A stretch of 64,000 bases of DNA, taken from positions 62,001 through 126,000 of the forward strand of contig NZ_FNHZ01000002.1 in the NCBI RefSeq assembly GCF_900103815.1. Direction: 5' to 3'. The translations under genes were made by a program, and so were the position numbers. Positions 34,382 to 42,923 of this stretch are shown in pieces. The notes under the pieces were generated by a model. The model worked only from the letters and a program-made list of their open reading frames with translations, was not told where the DNA came from and did not search any database. How positions within the stretch are numbered: position 1 is the stretch's first letter; the number at the start of each line of letters is the position of its first letter. This DNA is from Lachnospira pectinoschiza (GTDB lineage: Bacteria > Bacillota > Clostridia > Lachnospirales > Lachnospiraceae).

Positions 34382-34906
34382 ATGAAAAAGGTTGAAGATT
34401 ATGTAAGAAGTATTCCAGATTTCCCTAAGGAAGGCATCGTATTTAGAGATGTCACAACAGTACTTCAGGATCCAGATGGCTTCCAGTTAGCAATTGATGA
34501 GATTGATAACTTATTAAAGGACGTAGATTATGATGTTGTAGTTGGACCAGAATCTAGAGGATTTATTTTTGGTGTTCCAATCGCTTATAAGAACCACAAG
34601 GGATTTGTACCTGCAAGAAAGAAGGGTAAGCTTCCTTGCGAGACAGTATCAAAGGAATACGCTCTTGAATATGGCACAGCCGTTGTTGAATTACATAAAG
34701 ATTCTATCAAGCCAGGTCAGAAGGTAGTTATCGTAGATGACTTAATCGCTACAGGCGGAACAATTGAAGCAATCATTAAGCTTATCGAAGAGCTTGGTGG
34801 TGAAGTAGTTAAGGTTGTATTCTTAATGGAACTTGAAGGCTTAAAGGGCAGAGACAAGTTAAAGGGATACAATGTAGATGCAGTAATTAAGTATGAAGGA
34901 AAGTAA
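34382..34906 (+). CDS. apt: adenine phosphoribosyltransferase
   Basis: Converts adenine and PRPP to AMP in purine salvage. The 174-residue protein shows VRSIPDFPKEGIVFRDVTT at the N terminus, GPESRGFIFGVPIAYK and the PRPP-binding loop VVIVDDLIATGGT (about 119-131). Size and motifs are those of bacterial Apt. AAGGAG precedes the ATG. Its neighbour is deoD, another purine-salvage gene, separated by a terminator hairpin. Confidence 0.96.
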   Translation: MKKVEDYVRSIPDFPKEGIVFRDVTTVLQDPDGFQLAIDEIDNLLKDVDYDVVVGPESRGFIFGVPIAYKNHKGFVPARKKGKLPCETVSKEYALEYGTAVVELHKDSIKPGQKVVIVDDLIATGGTIEAIIKLIEELGGEVVKVVFLMELEGLKGRDKLKGYNVDAVIKYEGK

Positions 34907-34967
34907 TTAATTTAGAAAGTTTTAATTCCTAAATCTTAATTATTAGTTTATAATATTAGATATTAAG

Positions 34968-35007
34968 AAGTAGTGTGTTTTATTTATAAAGTGCACTACT
35001 TTTTTTA
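34968..35007 (+). terminator. terminator between apt and deoD
   Basis: AAGTAGTG (34968-34975) pairs with CACTACTT (34994-35001), wobble pairs extend inward, and a T run spans 35000-35007. Only 18 bases separate it from the deoD ATG. A TATAAT at 34949-34954 lies just upstream of the hairpin, so it could act as an attenuator. Confidence 0.82.
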
Positions 35008-35025
35008 AAAGATTGGAGGATAAAT

Positions 35026-35736
35026 ATGAGTACAGCACATAACGCAGCTAATTTAGGTGACATTGCAAAGACTGTTCTTATGCCAGGGGATCCGCTAAGA
35101 GCTAAGTTTATTGCAGATACATTCCTTGAAAATGTAACACAGTTTAATACTGTAAGAAATATGTTTGGATATACAGGTGAATATAAGGGCAAGAAGGTTT
35201 CTGTAATGGGAAGCGGCATGGGTATGCCATCAATTGGTATCTATAGCTATGAGCTCTATAGCATGTATGACGTAGATAATATTATTAGAATCGGTTCTGC
35301 AGGAGCTCTATCAGATGATCTTTCTTGCATGGATGTAGTTTTAGCTTCTACAGCTTCTACTAATTCAAATTACGCAGCCCAGTATAAATTACCAGGTACA
35401 ATTGCACCAACTGCTAACTTTACACTTTTAAAGACAGCTTATGATGAGGCTGCAAAGCTTGGTATTGATGTAACTGTTGGAAATGTATTATCATCAGATA
35501 CTTTCTACTCAGATGATAAAGATGCTAATGACCTATGGAAGAAGATGGGCGTGCTTTGTGTAGAGATGGAATCGGCAGCTCTTTACTTAAATGCTCAGAG
35601 ACTAGGTAAGAAGGCGCTTTGCATTTTAACCATCAGTGACCATCTTTATAAGAATGAAGAGCTTGATGCATATCAGAGACAGACTAGCTTTACTAATATG
35701 ATGGAAATTGCACTTAATACTGCTATTAATCTTTAA
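35026..35736 (+). CDS. deoD: purine nucleoside phosphorylase, DeoD type
   Basis: Phosphorolysis of purine (deoxy)nucleosides to base and sugar phosphate, complementary to apt. The 236-residue protein has the DeoD signatures: DIAKTVLMPGDPLRAKFIA, GSGMGMPSIGIYSYEL, RIGSAGAL and the C-terminal VEMESAALY and TISDHL. It is of normal length for the hexameric class. GGAGG sits immediately after the terminator hairpin, and there is no room for a promoter between, so expression probably relies on read-through. Confidence 0.95.
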   Translation: MSTAHNAANLGDIAKTVLMPGDPLRAKFIADTFLENVTQFNTVRNMFGYTGEYKGKKVSVMGSGMGMPSIGIYSYELYSMYDVDNIIRIGSAGALSDDLSCMDVVLASTASTNSNYAAQYKLPGTIAPTANFTLLKTAYDEAAKLGIDVTVGNVLSSDTFYSDDKDANDLWKKMGVLCVEMESAALYLNAQRLGKKALCILTISDHLYKNEELDAYQRQTSFTNMMEIALNTAINL

Positions 35737-35754
35737 TTTAGGAGACTTGAATTT

Positions 35755-37443
35755 ATGAATAATAAGGACATCGTTTGGATACTAATAATAATAGCAGCAA
35801 TAGTTTCTATTATTTATGCCTACATTTCACAAAGAAGGGCAGCAAGAATAAAGCTACACAAAAGACTTAAGAAAGCTTATGGCAAAAGGGCGAATAAGAA
35901 GACTAGCCTAGATGAACTTGAGCAGATTACACATTTTTATAAGAACAGGGCAAGGGGAGAATGCGTTGATGATATTAGCTGGAATGACCTAGATATGGAC
36001 AGAGTTTTCCATACCCTTAATAATACCAACTCTTCAATTGGTCAGGAATACTTATATAAAATGATTCGCGAGACGGATAAGTCTGAAGAAGAATTAAAGA
36101 AAATTGATGACTACGCTAATTCCTTTGATGAGGATGAGGATAGTAGATTTAAGATTCAAAAGATTTTTGCATTTATTGGATATGCTAAGCATATGGCAGT
36201 GTCTGATTATGTGGACATGATTGTGGAATTAAAGCCAAAGTCTAATATTGCAAATTATCTATCGCCTATTCTTTTAATCGCTTCTTTAGTGGTTTTACTT
36301 GCAATTAATCCATCCATTGGAATTTTACTTGTGATTGTTGCTATGATTTTTTGTGTGGTTACATATTACAGATTTAAGGCGGATGTGGAGAGATATTTTG
36401 TTTGTATAAATCAGATTGTTAAGATGATTAAGGCCTCAAAGGATATTGTAAATCTTGATTTGGATTTCCTTGCAGACTCTAATGCTAGATTAAAGGAATT
36501 ATCAAAGGCCTTTAGTAAGATTTATAATAACTCAGCAATGCTTGAAACAGGCAATGTAACAGGCTCTATTTCCGAGATTATTATGGACTATTTAAGAATG
36601 CTTACTCATATTGACTTGATTAAGTTTAACAATATGGTTAAGTTACTTAATAATAAGGAGCAGGAAATCTACGAGCTTATGGACGTTTTAGGCTTTATTG
36701 AGTCTACAATTGCCATTGCATCCTTTAGAAAGAGCTTGCCATACTATAGCGTTCCACAATTTGTGGAGGGAGACATCTCTATTAACTTAGAAGAGGCATA
36801 TCACCCACTAATTGAAAACCCAGTGGTTAATTCTATTAGTGAGAACGGTAATGTACTTCTTACAGGTTCTAATGCTTCCGGTAAGTCTACATTTTTAAAG
36901 ACTGTTGCCATTAATGCAATTCTTAGTCAGACTATTAATACAAGCCTTTCAAAGTCTTATAAGGCACCAAAGTTTAGAATCTATTCTTCTATGGCACTTC
37001 GAGACGATTTAGAGGCTAATAATAGTTACTATATTGTAGAGATTAAGTCTATTAAGCGAATCTTTGATAGTCTTGATGATAATAAGAAGCCTTTACTTAT
37101 CTTTATTGATGAGGTTTTAAAGGGTACTAACACAGTGGAGCGTGTGGCTGCATCAACTCAGATACTATCAAGCCTTGGCAAGTCAAAGGCCTTTGTATTT
37201 GCGGCAACTCATGATGTAGAGCTTACAACACTACTTGAGAAAGAGTATGAGAATTATCATTTTAGAGAAAATGTAACAGATGATGAAGTTTTATTTGACT
37301 ATAAGCTTCACAAGGGACCAGCAACTACAAGAAATGCCATAAAGCTATTATCAGTTCTTGGATTTGATAAAGAAATTGTAGATAAATCAAATGAGAGAGC
37401 AGCATATTTTTTAGAGAATGCTAGCTGGAAAGTTGAAATTTAG
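35755..37443 (+). CDS. membrane-anchored MutS-family ATPase
   Basis: A MutS-like ATPase without the mismatch-recognition domain. The 562-residue protein starts with a membrane helix (about 5-24), has two more (about 167-210), then a helical clamp-like region and the MutS ATPase domain with Walker A GSNASGKS (about 370-377), LIFIDEVLKGTNTVERVAA (Walker B and signature) and FAATHDVEL. It is distinct from mutS at 50.4 kb. Members of this group are widespread in Clostridia, with unknown role. It lies 18 bases after deoD. Confidence 0.86.
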   Translation: MNNKDIVWILIIIAAIVSIIYAYISQRRAARIKLHKRLKKAYGKRANKKTSLDELEQITHFYKNRARGECVDDISWNDLDMDRVFHTLNNTNSSIGQEYLYKMIRETDKSEEELKKIDDYANSFDEDEDSRFKIQKIFAFIGYAKHMAVSDYVDMIVELKPKSNIANYLSPILLIASLVVLLAINPSIGILLVIVAMIFCVVTYYRFKADVERYFVCINQIVKMIKASKDIVNLDLDFLADSNARLKELSKAFSKIYNNSAMLETGNVTGSISEIIMDYLRMLTHIDLIKFNNMVKLLNNKEQEIYELMDVLGFIESTIAIASFRKSLPYYSVPQFVEGDISINLEEAYHPLIENPVVNSISENGNVLLTGSNASGKSTFLKTVAINAILSQTINTSLSKSYKAPKFRIYSSMALRDDLEANNSYYIVEIKSIKRIFDSLDDNKKPLLIFIDEVLKGTNTVERVAASTQILSSLGKSKAFVFAATHDVELTTLLEKEYENYHFRENVTDDEVLFDYKLHKGPATTRNAIKLLSVLGFDKEIVDKSNERAAYFLENASWKVEI

Positions 37444-37461
37444 GGACAAATGTTATATAAT
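37433..37461 (+). promoter_or_regulatory. promoter of the 52-residue membrane protein gene
   Basis: TTGAAA (37433-37438), 17-base spacer, TATAAT (37456-37461). The -35 lies in the last codons of the MutS-like gene. Confidence 0.7.
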
Positions 37462-37527
37462 AGCACTATATATGTGGGATACCACGAAGGTGATTAACAC
37501 AAATAAAATTAATTTGGAGGCGTTTTA

Positions 37528-37686
37528 ATGGTTGTACTTACTACTTTAGGTGGCGAAATTTGTTATGAGGCAGTTAAGTTTGTAGTTTATATTGCTGCAA
37601 TCGTTTGTGCTTGTATGATCGGTGGTAAATTACGCAAGTCCTCAGATGCTAAAAAGGCTGCAAAGGCTCAGGAAGAAGATAAATAA
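37528..37686 (+). CDS. 52-residue single-span membrane protein, unknown
   Basis: A short gene with a clear GGAGG (37516-37520), its own promoter and terminator. The product begins MVVLTTLGGEICYEAVKF, has one membrane helix (about 17-33, containing cysteines 27 and 29) and a lysine/alanine-rich cytoplasmic tail ending EEDK. No known family was recognised. Good expression signals make it very likely a real small protein. Confidence 0.75.
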   Translation: MVVLTTLGGEICYEAVKFVVYIAAIVCACMIGGKLRKSSDAKKAAKAQEEDK

Positions 37687-37698
37687 TTATTATTTTAT

Positions 37699-37729
37699 AG
37701 ACAGGTCAGTGTTTGGCCTGTCTTTTTTT
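37699..37729 (+). terminator. intrinsic terminator after the small membrane protein
   Basis: AGACAGG (37699-37705) pairs with CCTGTCT (37717-37723), extended by inner pairs, with a T run 37723-37729. Confidence 0.88.
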
Positions 37730-37750
37730 ATTGCAAAGGCCTTTAAATCC

Positions 37751-37771
37751 TTGTTTCATTGACAGAAACAA
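37751..37771 (+). promoter_or_regulatory. dyad operator over the alaS -35
   Basis: TTGTTTC (37751-37757) and GAAACAA (37765-37771) form a perfect seven-base inverted repeat enclosing ATTGACA, so the alaS -35 lies exactly in the dyad centre. The factor is unknown; the spacing does not fit Rex. Confidence 0.5.
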
Positions 37772-37787
37772 ATAATTGAGTTATATT
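37759..37787 (+). promoter_or_regulatory. promoter of alaS
   Basis: TTGACA (37759-37764), 17-base spacer, TATATT (37782-37787). The transcript would begin near 37794, at the first arm of the hairpin GTGTCTTT/AAAGACAC (37794-37801 and 37817-37824), which would form the 5' end of the mRNA. No T-box element is present. Confidence 0.72.
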
Positions 37788-37879
37788 TAGCTAGTGTCTT
37801 TAGAACTAGATAGCATAAAGACACGATTATTTTTTGTTAATTATTAAAAATTTATTATAGCATTTGGGAGGAAGAAACA

Positions 37880-40516
37880 GTGCAGTACAGAGGTGTAAAC
37901 GAACTAAGAAAGTTATATCTTGATTTCTTTGAAAGCAAAGAACATCTTAGAATGAAGAGCTTTTCTTTAGTTCCTCACAATGATAACAGTTTACTTATTA
38001 TTAATTCAGGTATGGCTCCTTTAAAGCCTTATTTTACAGGTCAGGAAATTCCACCTAAGAGAAGAGTTACAACATGTCAGAAGTGTATCAGAACAGGTGA
38101 TATCGAGAACGTTGGTAAGACTGCAAGACACGGTACTTTCTTTGAAATGCTTGGTAATTTCTCATTTGGTGATTATTTTAAGACAGAAGCTATTCATTGG
38201 TCATGGGAATTCTTAACAGAAGTTGTTGGTATTGATCCAGACAGATTATATCCTTCAGTTTATGTTGATGATGATGAAGCTTTTGAAATTTGGAATAAGG
38301 AAATCGGCGTTGCAGCTGATAGAATTTATAGATTTGGTAAGGAAGATAACTTCTGGGAGCATGGTGCTGGTCCTTGTGGTCCATGTTCTGAAATCTATTA
38401 TGACCGTGGTGAAAAGTACGGTACAGGCCCTGAGGATGTTATGGGTGGCGAAGGCGACAGATTCATGGAAGTATGGAATAACGTTTTCTCACAGTTTAAC
38501 AACGACGGCAAGGGTAACTACACAGAATTAGTTCAGAAGAACATCGATACAGGTATGGGTCTTGAAAGACTTGCTGTAGTTGTTCAGGATGTAGATTCTA
38601 TCTTTGATGTAGATACATTACAGGCACTTCGTGACAAGGTTTGCGAAATCGCTGGTGTTAAGTATAAGGATTCTGAAAAGCAGGATGTTTCTATCCGTGT
38701 TATTACAGACCACATTCGTTCTGTAACATTTATGGTATCAGATGGTATCATGCCTTCTAATGAAGGAAGAGGCTATGTTCTTAGAAGATTACTTAGAAGA
38801 GCAGCTAGACACGGTAGATTACTTGGAATTAACCATAAGTTCCTTGGTGAATTATGTGAGACAGTTATTGAAGGTTCTAAGGATGGTTACCCAGAATTAG
38901 AAGAGAAGAAGACATTTATCTTAAAGGTTATCTCTGAAGAAGAAGATAAGTTTAATAAGACAATTGATCAGGGCCTTACAATTCTTAACGATATGATGGA
39001 TGAGCTTGCAAAGAACAACTCTAAGGTTCTTAGCGGTGCTGATACATTTAAGTTATATGATACTTACGGATTCCCTATTGATTTAACAAAGGAAATCCTT
39101 GAAGAAAAAGATATTACTGTTGATGAAGAAGGCTTTAAGGCAGCTATGGAAGAGCAGAGAGTTAAGGCTCGTAATGCTAGAAAGACTACAAACTACATGG
39201 GTGCTGACGCAACAGTTTATGATGATATTGATCCAGCAATTAGCTCTGAATTTGTTGGCTATGACAAGTTAACAAATGAAGGTGAAGTCCTTGTTTTAAC
39301 AACAGAGGAAGAAATTGTTGATGCCTTAACAGAAGGCGATAAGGGTACAATTATCGTTGATAAGACAGCTTTCTATGGCACAATGGGTGGCCAGGAAGGT
39401 GATAAGGGTATTATTACAACTCCTGAAGGCGAATTTAAAGTTGAGACTACAATTCACTTAAAGGGTGGCAAGATTGGTCACGTTGGTGAAATGACAAAGG
39501 GTATGATTAAGCAGGGTGATAAGGTTACACTTTGTGTTGATGAAGCTGGTAGAGCTGACACATGTAAGAACCACTCAGCTACTCACCTTTTACAGAAGGC
39601 TTTAAGAACTGTTTTAGGTGATCACGTAGAACAGAAGGGTTCATTTGTAAACCCAGAAAGACTTCGTTTCGACTTTACTCACTTCCAGAGTGTAACTAAG
39701 GAAGAATTAGCTAAGGTTGAAGAATTAGTTAATGAGCAGATCGCAAAGGCTGTTCCTGTTGTAACTGATGTTATGACAATTGATGAAGCTAAGAAGACTG
39801 GTGCTATGGCCCTCTTTGGTGAAAAGTATGGCGAGAAGGTACGTGTTGTATCTATGGGTGATTTCTCTAAGGAATTCTGTGGTGGTACACATGTAGCTAA
39901 TACAGCTAATATTAGATTATTTAAGATCGTTGGTGAGTCAGGTGTTGCAGCTGGTGTTAGAAGATTAGAGGCTCTTACAGATAAGGGTGTATTAAACTAC
40001 TATGCTAAGCTTGAAGAAGAATTAAGCAATGCAGCTAAGGTAGCTAAGGTTGAACCTGCTCAGTTAATTAATAAGATTAACTCATTAAATGATGAAGTTA
40101 AGGCACTTTCAAGCGAGAATGAAAAGCTTAAGGCTGAACTTGCAAACAACGCTCTTGGCGATGTTTCAAGTGATGCAGTTGAAGTTAAGGGCTTTAAGTT
40201 AATCGCTACTAAGTTATCAGGCGTTGATATGAACGAACTTAGAAACTTAGGCGATAAGTTAAAGACAGAAATCAAGTCAGGTGTTGTATTACTTGCATCT
40301 GATAATGATGGTAAGGTTAACTTAATTGCTATGGCAACAGATGATGCAGTTAAGGCTGGTGCTCATGCAGGTAACTTAATTAAGAGTCTTGCTCCAATCG
40401 TTGGAGGTGGCGGCGGTGGTCGTCCTAACATGGCTCAGGCTGGTGGTAAGAATGCTGCTGGTATTGATGAGTTACTTTCAAAGGTAGCATCTGAATTAGA
40501 AGGTCAGTTAAACTAG
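37880..40516 (+). CDS. alaS: alanyl-tRNA synthetase
   Basis: Charges tRNA-Ala and edits mischarged Ser/Gly. The 878-residue protein has the class II catalytic domain (FFEMLGNFSFGDYFK, GMGLERLAVVVQ), the editing domain with zinc-site motifs HSATHLLQKAL and CGGTHV, and the C-terminal domain ending with the glycine-rich GGGGGGRPNMAQAGG. It starts with GTG at 37880 behind GGGAGG. No tRNA or T-box is near. Full length and intact. Confidence 0.97.
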   Translation: MQYRGVNELRKLYLDFFESKEHLRMKSFSLVPHNDNSLLIINSGMAPLKPYFTGQEIPPKRRVTTCQKCIRTGDIENVGKTARHGTFFEMLGNFSFGDYFKTEAIHWSWEFLTEVVGIDPDRLYPSVYVDDDEAFEIWNKEIGVAADRIYRFGKEDNFWEHGAGPCGPCSEIYYDRGEKYGTGPEDVMGGEGDRFMEVWNNVFSQFNNDGKGNYTELVQKNIDTGMGLERLAVVVQDVDSIFDVDTLQALRDKVCEIAGVKYKDSEKQDVSIRVITDHIRSVTFMVSDGIMPSNEGRGYVLRRLLRRAARHGRLLGINHKFLGELCETVIEGSKDGYPELEEKKTFILKVISEEEDKFNKTIDQGLTILNDMMDELAKNNSKVLSGADTFKLYDTYGFPIDLTKEILEEKDITVDEEGFKAAMEEQRVKARNARKTTNYMGADATVYDDIDPAISSEFVGYDKLTNEGEVLVLTTEEEIVDALTEGDKGTIIVDKTAFYGTMGGQEGDKGIITTPEGEFKVETTIHLKGGKIGHVGEMTKGMIKQGDKVTLCVDEAGRADTCKNHSATHLLQKALRTVLGDHVEQKGSFVNPERLRFDFTHFQSVTKEELAKVEELVNEQIAKAVPVVTDVMTIDEAKKTGAMALFGEKYGEKVRVVSMGDFSKEFCGGTHVANTANIRLFKIVGESGVAAGVRRLEALTDKGVLNYYAKLEEELSNAAKVAKVEPAQLINKINSLNDEVKALSSENEKLKAELANNALGDVSSDAVEVKGFKLIATKLSGVDMNELRNLGDKLKTEIKSGVVLLASDNDGKVNLIAMATDDAVKAGAHAGNLIKSLAPIVGGGGGGRPNMAQAGGKNAAGIDELLSKVASELEGQLN

Positions 40517-40540
40517 TCTAAACTTTTAGTTCAAAACTAG

Positions 40541-40568
40541 TTGACGAAAATAAAATATATGGTATAAT
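40541..40568 (+). promoter_or_regulatory. promoter of rpsU
   Basis: TTGACG (40541-40546), 16-base spacer, TATAAT (40563-40568). A leader of about 75 bases precedes the rpsU start. Confidence 0.75.
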
Positions 40569-40649
40569 TTTAGTTGTGCGATTAGAATACCCTATATTTA
40601 TAATTATGTATTGATGCACAATTTGCAACAGAAGGGTGGTCAGGGAAGT

Positions 40650-40826
40650 ATGTCAAACGTAATCGTTAAAGAAAACGAATCATTAGATAGCGCTTTACGC
40701 AGATTCAAGAGAAACTGTGCTAAGGCTGGCATTCAGCAGGAAATTCGTAAGAGAGAACATTACGAAAAGCCAAGCGTAAGACGTAAGAAGAAGTCTGAAG
40801 CTGCTAGAAAACGTAAGTACAACTAA
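40650..40826 (+). CDS. rpsU: 30S ribosomal protein S21
   Basis: Small-subunit ribosomal protein. The 58-residue product begins [20 protein letters not shown] and ends with the basic [14 protein letters not shown] choose ATG 40650, with AGGGAAG just upstream, over ATG 40611, since bacterial S21 starts at this residue. It lies upstream of phoH, as is frequent in Clostridia, with a terminator between. Confidence 0.95.
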   Translation: MSNVIVKENESLDSALRRFKRNCAKAGIQQEIRKREHYEKPSVRRKKKSEAARKRKYN

Positions 40827-40848
40827 TTATAATTGTAAAGATAATGAG

Positions 40849-40877
40849 GCTAGCATACATTGTATGCTAGCTTTTTT
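40849..40877 (+). terminator. terminator between rpsU and phoH
   Basis: GCTAGCATAC (40849-40858) pairs perfectly with GTATGCTAGC (40862-40871), T run 40872-40877. The phoH ATG is 26 bases downstream with no promoter between. Confidence 0.9.
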
Positions 40878-40903
40878 ATCAATTTTATCTTGGAGTGTAG
40901 TAG

Positions 40904-41908
40904 ATGAGCGAATTAGAAAAGATGATTAATATCCCAGCTAGTGCTGCGGTTAATGTATTTGGACAGTTTGATGAATATGTACAGGCAATTGAGAGAACAT
41001 TGCACGTTGATATTATCGCAAGAGATGAGAATGTAAAAGTAATAGGTGAGGAAACTAATGTTAGAAGCGCTGTTGAGGTTCTTAATAACTTAGTTACACT
41101 TAATAATAGGGGCAATCAGATAACTAGACAGAATGTTGATTATGCCCTTTCTTTAGTTTTAGAGAATAAGCAATCAGATATGATGCTTGAGATAGATTCA
41201 GATACCATTGCAAGAACTATTGCAGGTAGACCAATTAAGCCAAAGACTTTAGGCCAGAAGGAATATGTTGATATGATTAGAGACAACATGGTTACCTTTG
41301 GCATTGGTCCTGCAGGTACAGGTAAGACATATCTTGCTATGGCAATGGCCATTACGGCTTTTAAGAACAATGAGGTTAATAGAATCATTTTAACAAGACC
41401 GGCAATTGAAGCAGGTGAAAAGCTTGGATTCTTGCCAGGTGACTTACAAAGTAAGGTCGATCCATATCTTAGACCGCTTTACGATGCTCTTTATCAGATT
41501 ATGGGAGCTGAGAGTTTTACAGCTAATATGGAGAAGGGTCTTATTGAGGTTGCACCTCTTGCCTACATGAGAGGTAGAACTCTTGATAATGCCTTTATTA
41601 TCCTTGATGAAGCACAGAATACAACACCAGCCCAGATGAAGATGTTCCTTACAAGAATTGGTTTTGGAAGTAAGGTGGTTGTAACAGGTGATATGACTCA
41701 GAAGGATTTACCTTTTAATACACAGTCTGGATTAGAAGTGGCAATTAAGGTCTTATCTAGAGTGGATGGCATTGCATTTGCAAAATTAACTAATATGGAC
41801 GTTGTAAGACATCCTCTTGTTCAAAAGATTGTAAAGGCTTATGAAAGCTATGAAGAGAAGTTAGAAAAGAAGAAAAAAGCCCCAAAGAATAGAGCTTTTA
41901 AAAAATAA
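40904..41908 (+). CDS. phoH: PhoH family ATPase (YbeZ-like)
   Basis: P-loop ATPase of the PhoH/YbeZ group, commonly adjacent to ybeY and linked to RNA metabolism. The 334-residue protein has an N-terminal KH-like segment, Walker A GPAGTGKT (about 135-142), ILTRPAIEAGEKLGFLPG and Walker B FIILDEAQN, then VVTGDMTQKDLP. GGAG precedes the ATG. It is followed by the YbeY-Cdd fusion, consistent with the phoH-ybeY linkage seen widely in bacteria. Confidence 0.94.
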   Translation: MSELEKMINIPASAAVNVFGQFDEYVQAIERTLHVDIIARDENVKVIGEETNVRSAVEVLNNLVTLNNRGNQITRQNVDYALSLVLENKQSDMMLEIDSDTIARTIAGRPIKPKTLGQKEYVDMIRDNMVTFGIGPAGTGKTYLAMAMAITAFKNNEVNRIILTRPAIEAGEKLGFLPGDLQSKVDPYLRPLYDALYQIMGAESFTANMEKGLIEVAPLAYMRGRTLDNAFIILDEAQNTTPAQMKMFLTRIGFGSKVVVTGDMTQKDLPFNTQSGLEVAIKVLSRVDGIAFAKLTNMDVVRHPLVQKIVKAYESYEEKLEKKKKAPKNRAFKK

Positions 41909-41958
41909 AAAGGTAAATAAAAGGCCAAGAGCCTAAGGAAGAATTGAGAGGTATATTT

Positions 41959-42876
41959 ATGGGAATTTACATTGAATATAATACAGATAAGAAATTTGAT
42001 TTTAACTACGAAGACGTTATTAGATCAGTTATTATTGAGGCTATTGATTATGTAAAATGTCCTTATAAGGCAGAACTTAATGTAACAATTACAGATAATG
42101 AGGAAATTCATGAAATTAATAAGCAGTATAGAGATGTAGATTCAGCAACAGATGTACTTTCTTTCCCAGGCCTTAACTATGTAGAGCCGGGAGACTTTAA
42201 GAGCTTAAGAAAGTTTTTAGAGGAGAATCACGAGGACTACTTTAATCCTGAAACTGACGAGCTTATGCTAGGGGACATTGTGGTTTCAATTGAGAAGGTT
42301 TATGAGCAGGCCCACAAGTATGGACATTCTCCCCTTAGAGAACTTGCCTTTCTTGTAGCTCATAGCATGATGCATTTATTTGGCTATGATCACATGACTG
42401 AGCCTGAGGCTAAGGAGATGGAAGGAAAGCAGGAAGATGTCCTAGCTCGCCTTGATATTACAAGAGATAAGGATATAAAGATGATTACTAAGGCCACAAA
42501 GGAAGATGAGGCCTTAATTAAAGAGGCTAAGAAGGCTATGAAGTTTTCTTATTCTCCATATTCGAAGTTCCCTGTAGGAGCTGCTCTTTTAACAGAAGAT
42601 GGCAAGATTTTTACAGGAGCTAATATTGAAAATGCATCTTATGGCGCTACAAATTGCGCAGAGCGAACAGCAATTTTTAAGGCCGTATCTACTGGTGAGA
42701 AAAAGTTTGTAAAGATTGCAGTAGTTTCAAAGAAGGGTGCAGCTTATCCATGTGGCATTTGTAGACAGGTAATGTCTGAATTTATGAATGAGAATGCAAT
42801 TTGCCTTGTGGAAGTGGATAAGGAAATTAAAAGATATAGCTTAGGGGATTTGTTAGCATTTTCCTTTAAACTATAA
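41959..42876 (+). CDS. fusion of rRNA maturation endonuclease YbeY and cytidine deaminase
   Basis: One continuous 305-residue frame joining two enzymes. Residues about 1-170 are YbeY, a zinc RNase needed for 16S rRNA 3' maturation, with the metal motif HSMMHLFGYDH (H135, H139, H145). Residues about 180-305 are cytidine deaminase with C233-A-E235 and PCGIC (C265, C268), complete zinc and catalytic residues. Start ATG 41959 is chosen from GAGAGG at 41946-41951. In related bacteria dgkA usually lies between ybeY and cdd, and era follows; neither is present here. No frameshift artefact is apparent in the junction. Confidence 0.9.
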   Translation: MGIYIEYNTDKKFDFNYEDVIRSVIIEAIDYVKCPYKAELNVTITDNEEIHEINKQYRDVDSATDVLSFPGLNYVEPGDFKSLRKFLEENHEDYFNPETDELMLGDIVVSIEKVYEQAHKYGHSPLRELAFLVAHSMMHLFGYDHMTEPEAKEMEGKQEDVLARLDITRDKDIKMITKATKEDEALIKEAKKAMKFSYSPYSKFPVGAALLTEDGKIFTGANIENASYGATNCAERTAIFKAVSTGEKKFVKIAVVSKKGAAYPCGICRQVMSEFMNENAICLVEVDKEIKRYSLGDLLAFSFKL

Positions 42877-42923
42877 GATTGTATAGGAAGAATAAGTAAA
42901 ACTAAGAGATATAAGGATTGATT

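Noticed and set aside
37788..37879. T-box riboswitch upstream of alaS
   Set aside because: The leader is under 90 bases, has no TGGNACCGCG-like T-box sequence and no terminator/antiterminator pair at the end.
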